Source of the DNA: Odontocerum albicorne
Taxonomy: Eukaryota > Arthropoda > Insecta > Trichoptera > Odontoceridae
DNA length: 64,000 nucleotides
Assembly (NCBI GenBank): GCA_949825065.1
Contig: OX463839.1
Location: 33,241,540-33,305,539 of the forward strand
Direction of reading: 5' to 3'
Positions 11,322-23,199 of this stretch are shown in pieces. Positions within the stretch are counted from its first letter, which is position 1. Every line of letters begins with the position of its first letter. Made by a program: the position numbers and the translations under genes. A model generated the notes under the pieces. The model did not search any database. It had not been told where the DNA came from and saw nothing but the letters and a program-made list of their open reading frames with translations.

Positions 11322-11815
11322 ATTGTAATGTTATATTACAGTTTCGTTGTATACAGAACCCCATGGCGGGTTTATTGTCATGTCAGTCTCTTTCAAATAA
11401 CCAGAAATATGTTGTTTATAGTTAAGGCATTAACGTTGTGGAGGTTTAAAGACATTGTAATTTATTTTTAACAAACACTGTTTATTCCACTTTTTTATGA
11501 CGGTATAACCCTACCGGTTTCAAGGCTTTCACCTCATCTTCAGGGGAGTACAAACAAGACTCCCTGAAGTACTCCCCTGAAGATGAGGTGAAAGCCTTGA
11601 AACCGGTAGGGTTATACCGTCATAAAAAAGTGGAATAAACAGTGTTTGTTAAAAATAAATTACAATAACCAGAAATATGTAAAACAGGCCTTTATTGAAA
11701 ATCATACTGGAAGCCCTTTTAAAGAATCCGGATACCAACAGGAATAGAGCCTTCAACCCCCGGGTAGGAAGACAAGTGTCTTACCAACTAGGCACAGAGG
11801 TTGACAACGTCGACA
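11322..11815 (-). mobile_element. SINE A copy interrupted by hairpin retroposon H2
   Basis: Tail and body at 11322-11412 (TTACAGTTTCGTTGTATAC, GGCGGGTTTATTGTCATGT) continue at 11664-11815 (GGAATAGAGCCTTCAACCCC, TTACCAACTAGGCACAGAGG) after removal of 11413-11663. The nesting gives a relative age: the SINE is older than the hairpin element. Confidence 0.85.
11413..11663. mobile_element. Hairpin retroposon H2 with 17-bp target duplication
   Basis: The direct duplication AATAACCAGAAATATGT is present at 11396-11412 and 11664-11680. The element shares the 41-bp leader of H1, then has 98-bp arms (11454-11551 and 11569-11666) that are perfectly complementary in my reading, with a 17-base loop. The last bases of the right arm overlap the duplication. 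Arms this identical inside a worn SINE suggest a recent insertion or copy correction. Confidence 0.85.
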
Positions 11816-11819
11816 CTGG

Positions 11820-13088
11820 CAAAATATAAATTACAATAACTTATTTTACGATACTTAACAGAAGCGCATTTTTGATATAATTTTAAGAGCATTTTAAATA
11901 CAAGCGTTTTCTTTAAGGAATCTTATAGACCATTATTCATTTTCGATGGTACGTTAAGATATACTGTACATATATAATGCTTTTAATACTAAAAAAAGTA
12001 ACATTAATATAACACGAAAACATTACTTTTGGGGTAGTAAAAAACAAGTAATTAAAAAAAAAAATTATAATACAAATAAGGTTTTTCACTAAATGCTGAC
12101 ACAAGTTGCGTTTAAAAGATAATGAAAGAAGTGATAATTAAGATGGTATAAATATCCTTAGTGGCTATTGCCAAAACATTTGCCGGTTACCCGAGGTTTA
12201 TGGAATCGATTTCTGACCGTGATTGAAATAATAAGTGTGCCACTGTCTTCTGTTTCACAAACAGGCCTTGAAGTATTGTTGGAGGATATCATAAATTAAC
12301 TAATGTGTATTGACATTTTTGTATTAAATTATCGAAAAGAGTTGTAAAACGAGACATTTCGTTAACGAAACGTAAATTGTTACGTTAAATATTTCCATTC
12401 ATAGTTTGGATAAAATTTACGTCGTAAATTATAGAAAACAAGTAAGGTTTGACATACAAATGATTTAATAATTAATTAATTAAACATGTTTCGTTTAATC
12501 AACATCATAACTAACCTATGAACCTTTAATATGAGTTGTTTCCAGTCATATACAAAATTACATATAAATGATATCGACAAGGAACTTGAAAATGACCTAA
12601 GCAAAGTATAACATACTACATTTCGTTTCTAGCACTTTTATCCAGATTTTCTACGTTTGTTCAAAATTGTGTATTACATATATTTTACAAGTATGACTAC
12701 TTGACATGTTATTTTACAAGTATGACTACTTGACATGTTATTTTTTTCCTGAAATTCTAAGACTAAGAGTCGGATATTAATTGTTTACTTCGAACCTCAA
12801 TATACATATTGATCGAGGTTCGAATGCAGCATAAAGCAAGCATACACTCGTATTAGCCGTCAGACTGCAGGCAGCGTGTGTGTTATGCGGTGTCTCAATG
12901 CATGTGTCGCAATCCGTGCCAAATATTACACACTTTATGTTCTAAAGGTTTCTAAAATCTGGTTTTGTGTGCTACTCACTAAATGTTAATGCCGAATGGA
13001 GCGGCATCAATAAAAGAATTAGGCGCAAGATCAATTCATTTAACCCGTTCACTGTCACTTACAGATATCTCCAATTTTAAGATAACTA
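11820..13088. other. AT-rich sequence, no gene
   Basis: No coding similarity. It contains the 29-bp tandem pair at 12681-12738 and a short hairpin near 12790 (CGAACCTC...GAGGTTCG). Confidence 0.5.
12681..12738. repeat. 29-bp unit repeated twice
   Basis: Two identical adjacent copies of a unit beginning TATTTTACAAGTATGACTAC. Each unit contains the small inverted pair CAAGTA...TACTTG. Confidence 0.95.
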
Positions 13089-13620
13089 TTGGTTTGTCCA
13101 GAAAGTAATTTGACATTACTCGATAGATTAAAATTATAATAAAAGTACAATGTTACACAGCGTCGTTAAGGAAGCAGACACTCCTCCTCGAGGTCGCTCT
13201 AACTCGGGACTCCAGGCCGAGCCACTTTTATTAACAGATTAAAACTAAAAGTTTTTAAGTTAGTGTAAGGATGAGATGGAACTAAATAAGTTGTTTTTAC
13301 GGTGGTTGGTGCGTTTTTACTACTGCAATGGAAAACAATGACACACAGACAAAAATATATGGTGTATTTCAACGATGCAGTTAACGATCGTGTGTGTCAA
13401 ATGTCGTCAAAAAAAACGTAATGGTGATTAGACACTCTGAAAGGTCGATTAGCACAGATGACGACCAAATTATGGCTTTGATCGAGAATAACTAGGTTTT
13501 TATGACATAAGAGATTGTTTAGATACTGAAAATGTCGAAAACTACCGTTCACGAGCTTTTGACGTAATTTTACGTTTGAATTTTAACTCAAAATAAGAAA
13601 TTACTTTCCAGACAACCTAT
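13089..13620 (+). mobile_element. Internally deleted mariner (MITE-like)
   Basis: Terminal repeats at both ends (left GGTTTGTCCAGAAAGTAATT; right, reversed, GGTTGTCTGGAAAGTAATTT) are flanked by TA. Inside, only fragments of a transposase N-terminal half can be read (a remnant equivalent to GRPxxTDDDQIxALIExN). The catalytic domain is gone. At about 530 bp it is less than half the length of a full mariner. Confidence 0.82.
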
Positions 13621-13624
13621 TACT

Positions 13625-14950
13625 TTTAATTAAGATAGTATTTAAAAAAACGCGCATATACCTCTATCGGAGCAGGTTATTTTAAAGTCATACCGTAAAC
13701 TAATCGTTAATTACGATTAAGATGCTTAAAGTTATATGAAGAAACCCGAGGTCTTGTTGAATAAGGGAATCCAACCGTTATAAAGTTGAATTCCGAAACT
13801 TAAGGTTAACTTGGTCATAAATACACCAGTTAGAGCGCCCCGCGCCCCTGAGGAGAGTCTGCTCTCTAAATAGCGCTATATAAAGTGTCTTTATATTTAT
13901 TCTACTAAAGGGTAATCATTACACAATTTCCTTGAATACTTTTCAAATTTATAAATCCAATATATTAATTATCAAATGCCGAAATTCAATTTCATAATAT
14001 TATTGCGTGTAATATTTACAGGAAATTATTATATGTGTATTAAATTGTGTAGTACGAATCCAAAGCTTGTTTCTTTTATCAAACGAATCAAATGTAAATT
14101 GAATATTTAAAAAAAAAAGTTGTTTTCACATTATAATAATAAGTCAGATTAGACATTTTTGTTTATTAATGTATTGTAAAATCTTTATAAATAAATAATC
14201 TTTATTATTCCAATATAAAGTAACCACAACAAATATACGTGCCAACAAACATTATATTATACATATACGTTATTACATCAAAGCCGAATATTTATAATGA
14301 AATTTATTCAGTTAAAATGATATCATATTAAAGCATATGTCAATAAATAAATAAAAATGAATTACATAGTTTGATTTATATAAAATAATCTATTAGTAAG
14401 AAAAATCATCATTTTACTTATTGTTAAGACAAATAAAACTTTTTGAAACCTTCGCAGTTTTGTTGCAATTTAAGGTAATTACAAAAAAGGATTTGGAAAA
14501 ATGGATCTTGCATAATTCCTGTTGATACAAAGTATTCAAAATAAAAAACTGTGTATAAAAACATAAGTTTAAACTAAAATGTGTGATGTATGTATAAATT
14601 GTACAAATTCACAGCGCAGCAACAGGTGAAATGTTAGGAAATTTCTTCCACTTTTAACAAACTTATGCTGTCGCTGTTTTATCTAAAGTATTGACAATGA
14701 CGACATTATTTTAATTAAAATATTTATATTATTACAGAAATCTTTAGAAAAAGTTTACCTGAATGCCAAAGTAAAGTGTTTCAAGACGATCCGTCGAATT
14801 CGATGACAGTAAAATAAAGCGGTTCGACAATGAGTTAAAAGTTCGGTGAATGATTTTTCAAAAAATTCCGCACTCGACCAGGTACCAATACGAGACGAGA
14901 AGTAGTATCACAACAAAATTATACAACTCGAAGAGAGAGTTTGAAAACAA
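13625..14950. other. AT-rich sequence, no gene
   Basis: Very AT-rich with many short homopolymers. If the first-exon call at 14961-15101 is right, this would be the start of that gene's first intron on the minus strand. Confidence 0.45.
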
Positions 14951-14960
14951 AAGAACTTAC

Positions 14961-15101
14961 ATAATACGAGCAGCTGAGTGAGTGAAGAGCGCTCAACGCG
15001 TGTTATCGACCGCGCGGCGGGGATTACTGAACACGATTGGACGCAAGACGTAAAGGGAACGAATAGATACGGCTATACTCCGCGTGAGTTGTCGCGAGAC
15101 T
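14961..15101 (-). other. Candidate untranslated first exon of a minus-strand host gene
   Basis: The exon would start at the initiator adenine (15101) and end at 14961, followed by a consensus donor GTAAGT (14960-14955). The 141 bases are CpG-rich (CGCG occurs several times) in an otherwise AT-rich region, as expected of a protected promoter and first exon. No start codon with a long frame follows before the donor, so it would be 5' UTR. I find no convincing partner exon to the left in this window, so the coding part may lie outside. It is an inference from composition and signals only. Confidence 0.45.
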
Positions 15102-15185
15102 GAGGCCAGGCGAATCTTTCACCGCGCTTTCCGCCCTGGCTTATGCGCGGGAAATTGTTGCTTTTCTTCCGCGGCCGCGCTCACT
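15069..15185 (-). promoter_or_regulatory. Candidate Inr/DPE core promoter with E2F-like site
   Basis: On the minus strand TCAGTC (15103-15098) matches the arthropod initiator. AGCCGT at 15074-15069 falls at +28 to +33 and matches the downstream promoter element (RGWCGT) at five of six positions. TTTCCCGCGC (15154-15145) resembles an E2F site and sits about 45-55 bases upstream. The patch up to 15185 is CpG-dense, including GCGGCCGC. No TATA box is seen, as is usual for DPE promoters. Confidence 0.45.
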
Positions 15186-16734
15186 GCTGCTCCTGCTACT
15201 ACCAACTGTCCTGAATCTTGCGGGACACCATTGGATTTGATTCTTCAATCATTATAAAGTTCACATTAAATCTTGAGTAAAATATTTGCAATATGTATGT
15301 ACTCGTAGTATACTCGTATATAAAATAAAATGAAATATTTTTGTTTCTATCAATTTCAATATATATGTTTTGGTAGTTCAAAGTCGCTGAAAATAACATC
15401 AGTTCATTTACAACGTGACATTTCTGCTACACGTTGTATATACTCGTACAAGAGGATTCTTGAAAATACTTATGCTGTTTCCGTGTACTCCGAAGGAGGT
15501 TAAGATATTTTTCTATGATTTTAATTTATTTAACCCTAAACAAGTGGAGCATAGCAAGTATTTAGTGTAATTTAAGCAACAATATATTTTATACTATGTT
15601 AAAATAGAGTTGGCTTCCATAATTAGACGACTTCTTTAGCACAGCTCGCCTTTAGTGTAATCTTTTGATACATACATACACTTGTATTTTAGTTCTATAT
15701 TTTGTTTTCAAGATATAATGAAAAATATAAGCCACTTTAATTAGTCAAAAAATTGTAATTTTACTTGTACATTTTGAAAATGAAAATCTTTTATTCTTAA
15801 TTTACCGTTATGTAATACATATTTAATATAATAAATATGACCAAATTCATAGATATAGCCAAGAAAACTATTTGTTTTTTTTTCGTATCAAAGGGAAGAA
15901 GCACATAGCGGGTTTCAAATCTATGACTTTCGTAGATGTCTTGTTTTTAAACCGCACGATTGTGCACCTCAATACGCTGAAGAAATAAAATGAATGTAAC
16001 GAGACAAAAATAAGTCCTAATAATAATTGTTATAACCGGAATTATTGATCTATGTTAAGATTTTGTTATTACCATTGTAAAAGTTATAATATAATTTATT
16101 TTGAGTAAACTAGACTTTTGCCTGTATGTTACTGAGAACATATAAACACAAAAAATGATTTTGATTTTTACCGATTATTGATGATTATTTGTGAAAAATC
16201 TCATTACCTTGATAAGTTGTAAGACCTGATTAAGAATATGTACCACGTGAGTCAACCCATGGCGTACTGCATCAAACAGCCCACCGCACATAACATGAGA
16301 AAAATACTCGTATTTTAGAAAGAAACTTTTCTGAGTATGAGGAAAGCTTGATTTGAAATGTTGACTATGTTTTATTAATACAATAGAACAGTTTCGAGTG
16401 ATAAGAAAGTTTGGCCACCTTATTTATCTGACTGATCCTGAGCAGCTTTTGGAACGAAGATTGTGAGCATAACCATCTTTTTATCGAGGAAAATAACATA
16501 TCTTTATAGTTTCAAAGATCATGATTAAAAAAAAGGCATACAGTTTTTGATTCTCATTAAAATGCTGCAGCCGTTGAAACGTTTTTCGCGATTTCAAATT
16601 CTTCCGTTATTTCAGGAATGGAAAAACTAATGTACGATGGCATTGAATATTTTGAAATGAAGAAACTTTTTATTAAAAAAACATAGACGTTTTTATTAAA
16701 TGCTTGACATTTTCGATACCAAATGCACTTTAGC
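15186..16734. other. AT-rich sequence, no gene
   Basis: No protein similarity. It holds four TACTCGTA octamers (15300, 15311, 15441, 16305), the densest cluster in the window. Confidence 0.45.
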
Positions 16735-16920
16735 GACGACTTCCGTGGTCTAGTTGGTAAGACGCCTGCCTTTACAAGCCAAGAGTTTTTTTTTTTAATA
16801 TTTACGGTCTGGTTGTCATTCAAGACCTTTTTAACAACTCTCTGGTTGGTTGGAAGAGATTGCCACATGTCAATAAGTCCACCAGGTTTTTCTACACGTA
16901 ATAAAAGTAATACAATTCAA
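16735..16920 (+). mobile_element. SINE A copy
   Basis: The head CTTCCGTGGTCTAGTTGGTA holds a good polymerase III A-box (TGGTCTAGTTGG). A poly-T interruption follows, then the body TTGGTTGGAAGAGATTGCCA and a worn tail. The B-box is lost in the T-rich stretch. Confidence 0.85.
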
Positions 16921-17013
16921 AATGATTTAATTTTGTCCACAATGTATGCATCGATACTTATACAATATAGTATCAGGAAGAAAACTATCAAGTTGTTAAA
17001 ATTTCATGACTGT

Positions 17014-17193
17014 TAATGGTCAAGTATGGAATCCGGTATCGTGTAATGGTCAAGTATGGAATCCGGTATCGTGTAATGGTCAAGTATGGAATCCGGTATC
17101 GTGTAATCGTCAAGTATGGAATCCGGTATCGTGTATTGGTCAAGTATGGAATCCGGTATCGTGTAATGGGCAAATATGGAATCCGGTATCGTG
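17014..17193. repeat. 30-bp tandem repeat, six copies
   Basis: Unit starts TAATGGTCAAGTATGGAATC and contains CCGGTATCGTG. Six head-to-tail copies show few substitutions. Because 30 is divisible by three, several frames on both strands stay open, so the apparent repeat proteins here are artefacts. Confidence 0.97.
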
Positions 17194-17654
17194 TAATGAA
17201 TAGTAAATATCATATCAAGAATTTTAATAATTATAATTGCAATTTAGTGGCCAAATGACCCTTAGGGGAACTTCTTTTATGATCTCAGGTATGAAACTAT
17301 TTACGTAATATTTTAAAGATACATACTACAATATTCATATAAAAATATCTTCCGCTTCCCCTTTCATATTTAATTTTTATACTTAGGTACCGTCGACTTG
17401 TTTACGCCGATCAATCAATCACATGTGTCAATTATCTACTTTTGACACGAAAATAAAAAAGCAAAATGAGATTTATTACATCTTTATAGTTAAGCAACAA
17501 AAGTAAAAAAAAACAATAATAGAAGCATGTTGAAAAACAAAAAGTAATCACACTCAAATGGGTATATGATCCACAGACATGAAGATTTAGCATTTTAATG
17601 AAACACCCTATGGATAAGATCCCCATCACATTTTTCAATGTTCAACAACACTCT

Positions 17655-18095
17655 CAGATTCAACAAGGTCCTGAGAAAGGAGTCATTCATTCCTTCAGTG
17701 TGTATATGAGCTTTAAAATAGTAGTGCATTGATAACACTGGGGTGACAATGTATCCTAGAATACGGAATGAAGTGATTGGGAATGAATGTGAACTTAAGG
17801 TTCATGTATTAAGTAAGATCAAGATGAGCAATCGGAAATGGATTGGGCATAGAGAACGAATGAATAAGAAAATACTAACAAAATAAATATATAATTGCAA
17901 ATGTGAGTGGAAGGCTTGGTAGAGAAAGACCAAGGAAAGTATGGTTGGATCAAGTGAACGATATTTTGAAAGAAGGAAATGTAAAATCAGCGAAGTTGGA
18001 CAAGTTGTATGAGAAGAGGCGAAATATGAATGGTGCTCTTTCTTCTCTGCCTACCCCGACAGGGAAGCGACGTTATCGTATGTATGAATTTATTT
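17655..18095 (+). pseudogene. Non-LTR retrotransposon 3' region
   Basis: Broken frames give GSE-like remnants, then NxxxRDECELKPHVL..., WxGHxERMN, and a readable VSGRLGRERPRKVWLDQVND with ILKEGNVKSAK. It ends with CTCTGCCTACCCCGACAGGG and GTATGTATG, the shared tail of this family. Other copies are at 23200-23775, 34325-34670 and, on the minus strand, 55285-56045. Confidence 0.8.
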
Positions 18096-18214
18096 ACAAA
18101 TTATAAAAACTTTATAAATTCTAATAAAACAAATATATTTATAAACTCATCATTAACATTGAAACGGTCACCATAATAATTATCACCCTATACGTTCCAT
18201 TAGAAACATAGTAA

Positions 18215-18910
18215 TTTCATTAAAAAAAACCTCTATGAAGGTCGGCCTAAAGTCCAGCACTCCAGGTTCCACGTAAGGCTGAGAATGCAAATCTGCATAT
18301 CGTAACATCGGTATAAGGTGTAGGATGGGCGTCCGATTTGCCAATTCCATTATGGATGATAAAACAACACAGTTCGGACCAGCTTCCTCTATACGAAACC
18401 AATACGTGACTATAGTGGCAGCATTCTCAATACGTGACCCAACCATATCTAGCGACTCGTCCTTATTGTAATGGTTATAGTCTACTGCGGCGTTCGAAGA
18501 CGAACCATCTCTTTGGTCACGTGGTCAAACCACCTGTCATCCATCTCCTCATAAGGCGCCTGTTCTCAAAACAGAGAAGTCTCTTTGGACCTTAGTAAGA
18601 TGCTAATATTCAGAGCCTTGTAGTAAAATGGAATGGACACAAGCACCAAAGAGCCCACACTTTCCGTTCAGATTAAACGCCGAGGAGTCTCATATGTCCT
18701 TCATATTTTTGAAGCACTGTAAGCATTTATCCTAAATGGGAGACCATTCCCGAACAATACGATCAAGTCTGTTGAAAGGAACGGCTAGGCTAACTCAGGC
18801 TAAGACGGAGATAGTTCTCTGATGTGTCTGTGTGCCACATGCTGTAAATCATCCACAAAGGCTCCTAACAAGGCGATATAGTCCGTATATTCAAAATTTA
18901 AGTGGTACCA
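18215..18910 (-). pseudogene. Non-LTR retrotransposon fragment, strongly decayed
   Basis: The minus strand gives an RT-like DYIALLGAFVDDLQHV (resembling a Y/F-ADDIALL...DDLQ palm motif). Further on come RWFDHVTKEMVRLRTPQ and WLGHVLRM followed by EAGPN, resembling the C-terminal WxGHVLRMP...EAG stretch of RTE-related proteins. Many stops and frame changes. Right and left edges are approximate. Confidence 0.6.
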
Positions 18911-18999
18911 ATTATAAATTACATATAGTAAGGTGATACCTTTCGAGACGCAAAATAGTTTAACATTAATTGACTACGAAGATGTTCGCTTTCTCAATG

Positions 19000-19305
19000 T
19001 TAGTGAAAAGAGTTACTGGAAAGACACCCCAATTTTGTGACCTGTTTATTTTTAATATAAAAAATGTGGCCATATTTCTGATTACCCTGTCCAATGACTT
19101 TAAGTAAGACAGGGGCGTAATCTCCACGTTCTGTCATCTCTTTTCGGAGTATTGAACAACCAAAGCTGTTTTCAATATCTGCGTGCGAAATTAGATTTTC
19201 TTTTGATAAGGTCTGTCTTTCCGATATGGTGTTGCATATCATCTTTTGTGGTTCACTCGGCTCGACCTTGAAACAATATTCCTGGCTCAATAATATGTAC
19301 TTCAT
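19000..19305 (-). other. Unrecognised 101-codon open frame
   Basis: The frame begins MKYILLSQEYCFKVEPSEPQ and ends CLSSNSFH. It has a mixed, protein-like composition (charged residues, little low complexity), which is unusual for this AT-rich stretch. I recognise no domain. No clear splice site or polyadenylation context settles it. It could be a host exon, a worn transposon or chance. Confidence 0.25.
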
Positions 19306-20060
19306 TCTTTCCCATTTTTAAGATACAATTGAACAACCATAGTTTATAACAAAATATTGTTTGTAATTCCTATGTAAAAATATCATGTGAATCTCATACG
19401 TATCCCTATTTTCCTTAATATTTATTTTTTGTTACTTTTACGCCAAAATTATTTTCATTTCCTTAATTTATGATGCAGTCATGGATACCGGCGATAATAG
19501 TGAAAAAAGACTTTATTGGAAGTAGTTGGTTACTTTGAAGTAATAAATCCAACATATATACTTTCATTAGTATTAAAAATAAATACCTTGTAAGTGATTT
19601 CGATCAGTAAAAGACACTAGAAAAATAAATAACGTTGAACCACATTTACGTTATATTTTCGTTTGTGAAAGAATCACATAACAATATTGACTGAAATATT
19701 TGCCGATTTTTTGGGATTACATAAAATACCTCAGTATTGTATAAAAATCCTTACATAAGTTTCCGTACACATATAATGATGTGTAAGTAAACTCAGATTT
19801 TTAAAATCCCATTCAATTTTGTTATACAATTAATTAGTAGTTCATAATATATTTTTCACGATCAATGTAACATTGCGTGCTAATAAATACAATATTGTAT
19901 TATTACTATAGAAAACGATAAGGAAATTAGCAATTATCGGTCAACACTCTTCCGAGGAATTGTAACTGCTTGATATTTATTTATTCCCTGTTAGGTGATG
20001 ATTGTTAAGTATTCAACAACATTTTGATATTTTAAAGGTATTCTACGAAACATTCGAACA
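19306..20060. other. No gene seen
   Basis: AT-rich without recognisable repeats or coding motifs. Confidence 0.45.
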
Positions 20061-20256
20061 TTGATGACCTGTATGGTCTAGTTGGAGGAGGAGTTTGCAG
20101 GATCGGTTCCCGTCGGTATCCAAAAAAGCTTTATTATCTTGTTTACTTAATGCCTCGTTTATCAACTTTATGGTAGGTTGGAAGAAATTGCTTCATAGCT
20201 TCAAACCCGTCAGCTTGTACTACATACAACGAAAGTGTAATACAATGATACAACAC
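20061..20256 (+). mobile_element. SINE A copy
   Basis: Head TATGGTCTAGTTGG with A-box; B-box area GGATCGGTTCCCGTCGGTAT; body TAGGTTGGAAGAAATTGC; tail CAACGAAAGTGTAATACAAT. Confidence 0.85.
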
Positions 20257-20259
20257 TTT

Positions 20260-22574
20260 CACTTCAATGTACGAGTATATTTTATTGTTATATTTACATG
20301 TTGACCCCATGGTACTTACTCGTAGTTAACACATTTAGCATTCACGTTAAGCAAGGGAGCATCCTGGGTTTTATTTCCGGACTTCATTTAATATTAAATC
20401 TTATTTAATTTCAATGATTTTTGTTGTACGTTATTAACTTATTTTAAGCGAATTCTAACAGCGCTATTAAGCAACATAACAAAGCTCTTCCGGTCCAGGC
20501 TGTTATAATCAGGTAGATTTTACAAGTGTGTTTTCTTCTCGGGATTTATTGGGTCAATAGCGTTATTTAAGTGTGACCTTAGCGAGTGTTACCTTAGTTC
20601 CGAAAGTGATGTTAAAAGTAGTTTTTCAAAAGATCTTAGCTATTGTTTCGAATCAATTTCCTCAATATTCAGTACATCCAAAGTTTTTTTTATTTTTACC
20701 GAGATTTTTTAAATATATTTATGTCATATACTGTTATCACTAATTCATATCAATGGCTTTAATCATCTATTTTTTCAACACATAAAATATGGCATAAGGA
20801 AGATAAATACTTCATGTCTTTCTAACACGAAATAAAATTAAACTTGACCAAGAAATAATAAAAATAAATGTATCACTGTTATCTAGTCACGTTTATCATG
20901 AATGAATGACACGATCAGAAAAAGGGTTTTGGATTAAAGTATAGCATTTATACAATATGCAATTTGGTAATAATGACGAAATGAAGCAAACATGAACTAC
21001 TATGCAGGTGTACTTATTTTGAAACACATTACGAGTATGTTGTCACAGTAACAACTCCGTAGGAAGCAAGTAGTCGCCTATAACGCACTGCTGCATTATT
21101 AAAAAAATGTACATTTTCAAAAATATATACTATATATACAAAACCAATGAAAATATATTTGCTATCGTTCACATTCCGCGTACACACATACACTGAAAAC
21201 TTAGTAAAACAAATATTTGGATCTTAATAAAATGCTCAAAGGCACGTTCAGCGAATAGTCCAGCTTCAAATACCACAGGCTGCCTCTTGACATAATTAGG
21301 ATAAAAGTGTTGTAATTCAACTTGACTACTGTTAACTACATATAGCTTTCCAATTTTGGCAATCAAAATATTTTGCAAAAGAGAGATCTCAAGATAATTT
21401 ACTCAAAATTGTCAGAATAGCCAAGTTGAATTACTCCATATTCGAATATCTCGAATTTTGAAGAAGAATTGACGTCAACATTAAAATTGATCCTGTGCTC
21501 AATCAGGGAAAAATAACTGGAACAATCTAATGCGATTTTTACCAAAATATTTGTATGCAAAGAAATATTTTGCGTTTAAATATTTTTATTCGCGATTGTC
21601 ATTTAATTTCAATAAATTAATTAACATTTGTTAGTTGTTATATTATGTAAGTATAACTTACTAATATTAATATAAACGAGTTTTTTTATTGTTTTCGCAC
21701 GTCCTTGGACGGACCTTCCTGATATCTCTAAATATATTCGTATGCAAAGCCTTGAATGTTGCAAAAGGAAAAAACATCGAAGGTTTAAAGGATTTTTTTG
21801 AAAAAATATTGCAGCAATTTGAGAACGCAAACTTGCAGGAGGCGTCTTGAGATATAGGATACTTGAAAATATAATATTTGAGAGATGTATTCAATCTTTT
21901 AACTTATACGAGTATACTCGTACTACACTTTGTATCGATAACGAAAGAAAACGAGGATTTATAAAATTTGGCTAAAGATATTTGTTTCTCTAATTTTTAA
22001 ACGTATTTTTTACACTATTTTAATATAAGTTCACTGTATAAATAAGTTACTATTTTCTGAATTTAATATTATCTACAACTGGTGAAAGTATTTAATCAAA
22101 TATATTTGTTTCAAGAGCGTGTCCACAGTAAGGTACTGGTAAAAGCCTAGTTTCTTAGGGTCATAACGCATGACGGGCGACTAACCCAGATACATATAAT
22201 TTACTTTGAAGATAACTGTAGTTTGTTTCTCTTTAATCTTCATATACATTTTAATGTGCAAATAAAATAAATGCGATATAAAATCACTCGCACAGTACTC
22301 ATAAATAAGAGCAAGAGTATCACTGAGGCTAAACGGAAAAAAGGAATTTATTTTAAAGTTACATATTGGATATCCGGAAAAAAGTTTCGCGTTTCTCGGA
22401 TACACCTCAGATATTATCGTTGCTTACTTCATTTCAAACGTGCTGAATGTACATAATTGTGAAAGGTAATACTTGAGCGTATTTTTTCGGCTATTATTTA
22501 CCCAAATGGCCTGAGAGATTTATTAGGCGTCATTTTCAAGATGACATAAAACAAACAAATATATATACTGTACA
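20260..22574. other. No gene recognised
   Basis: Short minus-strand frames near 21170-21380 and 21620-21890 have no family resemblance. Five TACTCGTA/TACGAGTA octamers lie between 20270 and 21922, two of them as a back-to-back palindrome at 21907-21922. Confidence 0.4.
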
Positions 22575-22835
22575 GGGTATGGCGATGATGCAGTAAAGGG
22601 TCGTGTGTTAAATGTGGTTTAAAATATCGAAATGGTGATGCGGCACTCGAAGATGGTGTCCGCCCTGGAAGGCCGATTACTACTGATGATGATCAAATCA
22701 AGGGTTTGACTTCCCAAAAGATTGCTGATATATGAAACAAATCGAAAATCACCGACCATGGTGGGGATTTTCTGTCTGGTGCAATTTACCGTTTGATTTT
22801 TTACCTCAAAATACGAAATTACTTTTCGAATAGGA
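22575..22835 (+). mobile_element. mariner remnant, right end
   Basis: Readable pieces are ALEDGVRPGRPITTDDDQIK followed by SQKIADI, the mariner N-terminal region. They join directly to a right terminal repeat (CAAAATACGAAATTACTTTT) matching the TIR type of 13089-13620 and 36428. The catalytic domain and left end are missing. Confidence 0.72.
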
Positions 22836-22849
22836 ATAAAGTAGACACA

Positions 22850-23058
22850 ACCTTCGTGGCCTAGTTGGTAAAACAAGTCTCCCAACCCGGAGGTTGCGGG
22901 CCCAAATCCCGCAGGAACCCATTTAAAAAAAAAGGATTCCAGTTTGTGTTTTACTTAAGGCCTCTTTAATATATTTTTGGTTGGTTGGAAGATATTGCCA
23001 CATGGTTATAAGCCCGCTAGGTTGTACTTTATACAATGAAAGTGTAATACAATACAAA
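22850..23058 (+). mobile_element. SINE A copy, near full length
   Basis: Head CCTTCGTGGCCTAGTTGGTA (A-box TGGCCTAGTTGG), B-box area GGTTGCGGGCCCAAATCCCG, an A-rich link, body GGTTGGTTGGAAGATATTGC and tail ATGAAAGTGTAATACAATAC. One of the best copies for defining the family. Confidence 0.9.
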
Positions 23059-23199
23059 AGTATTATTCATGACAACGATATTCAAAATATTTTGACTTAA
23101 ATACATTTGTAGAATTTAAAAAATATGAAATATTTTTTATGATGACCAACGAAAATAAAACAATTCATAAAAATAAACCCATAAGACGGCACATTATAG

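Noticed and set aside
17013..17258. Repeat proteins with GIRYRV or YTIPDSI units
   Set aside because: They are translations of the 30-bp tandem repeat, which keeps several frames open on both strands; no start context, splice sites or domain.
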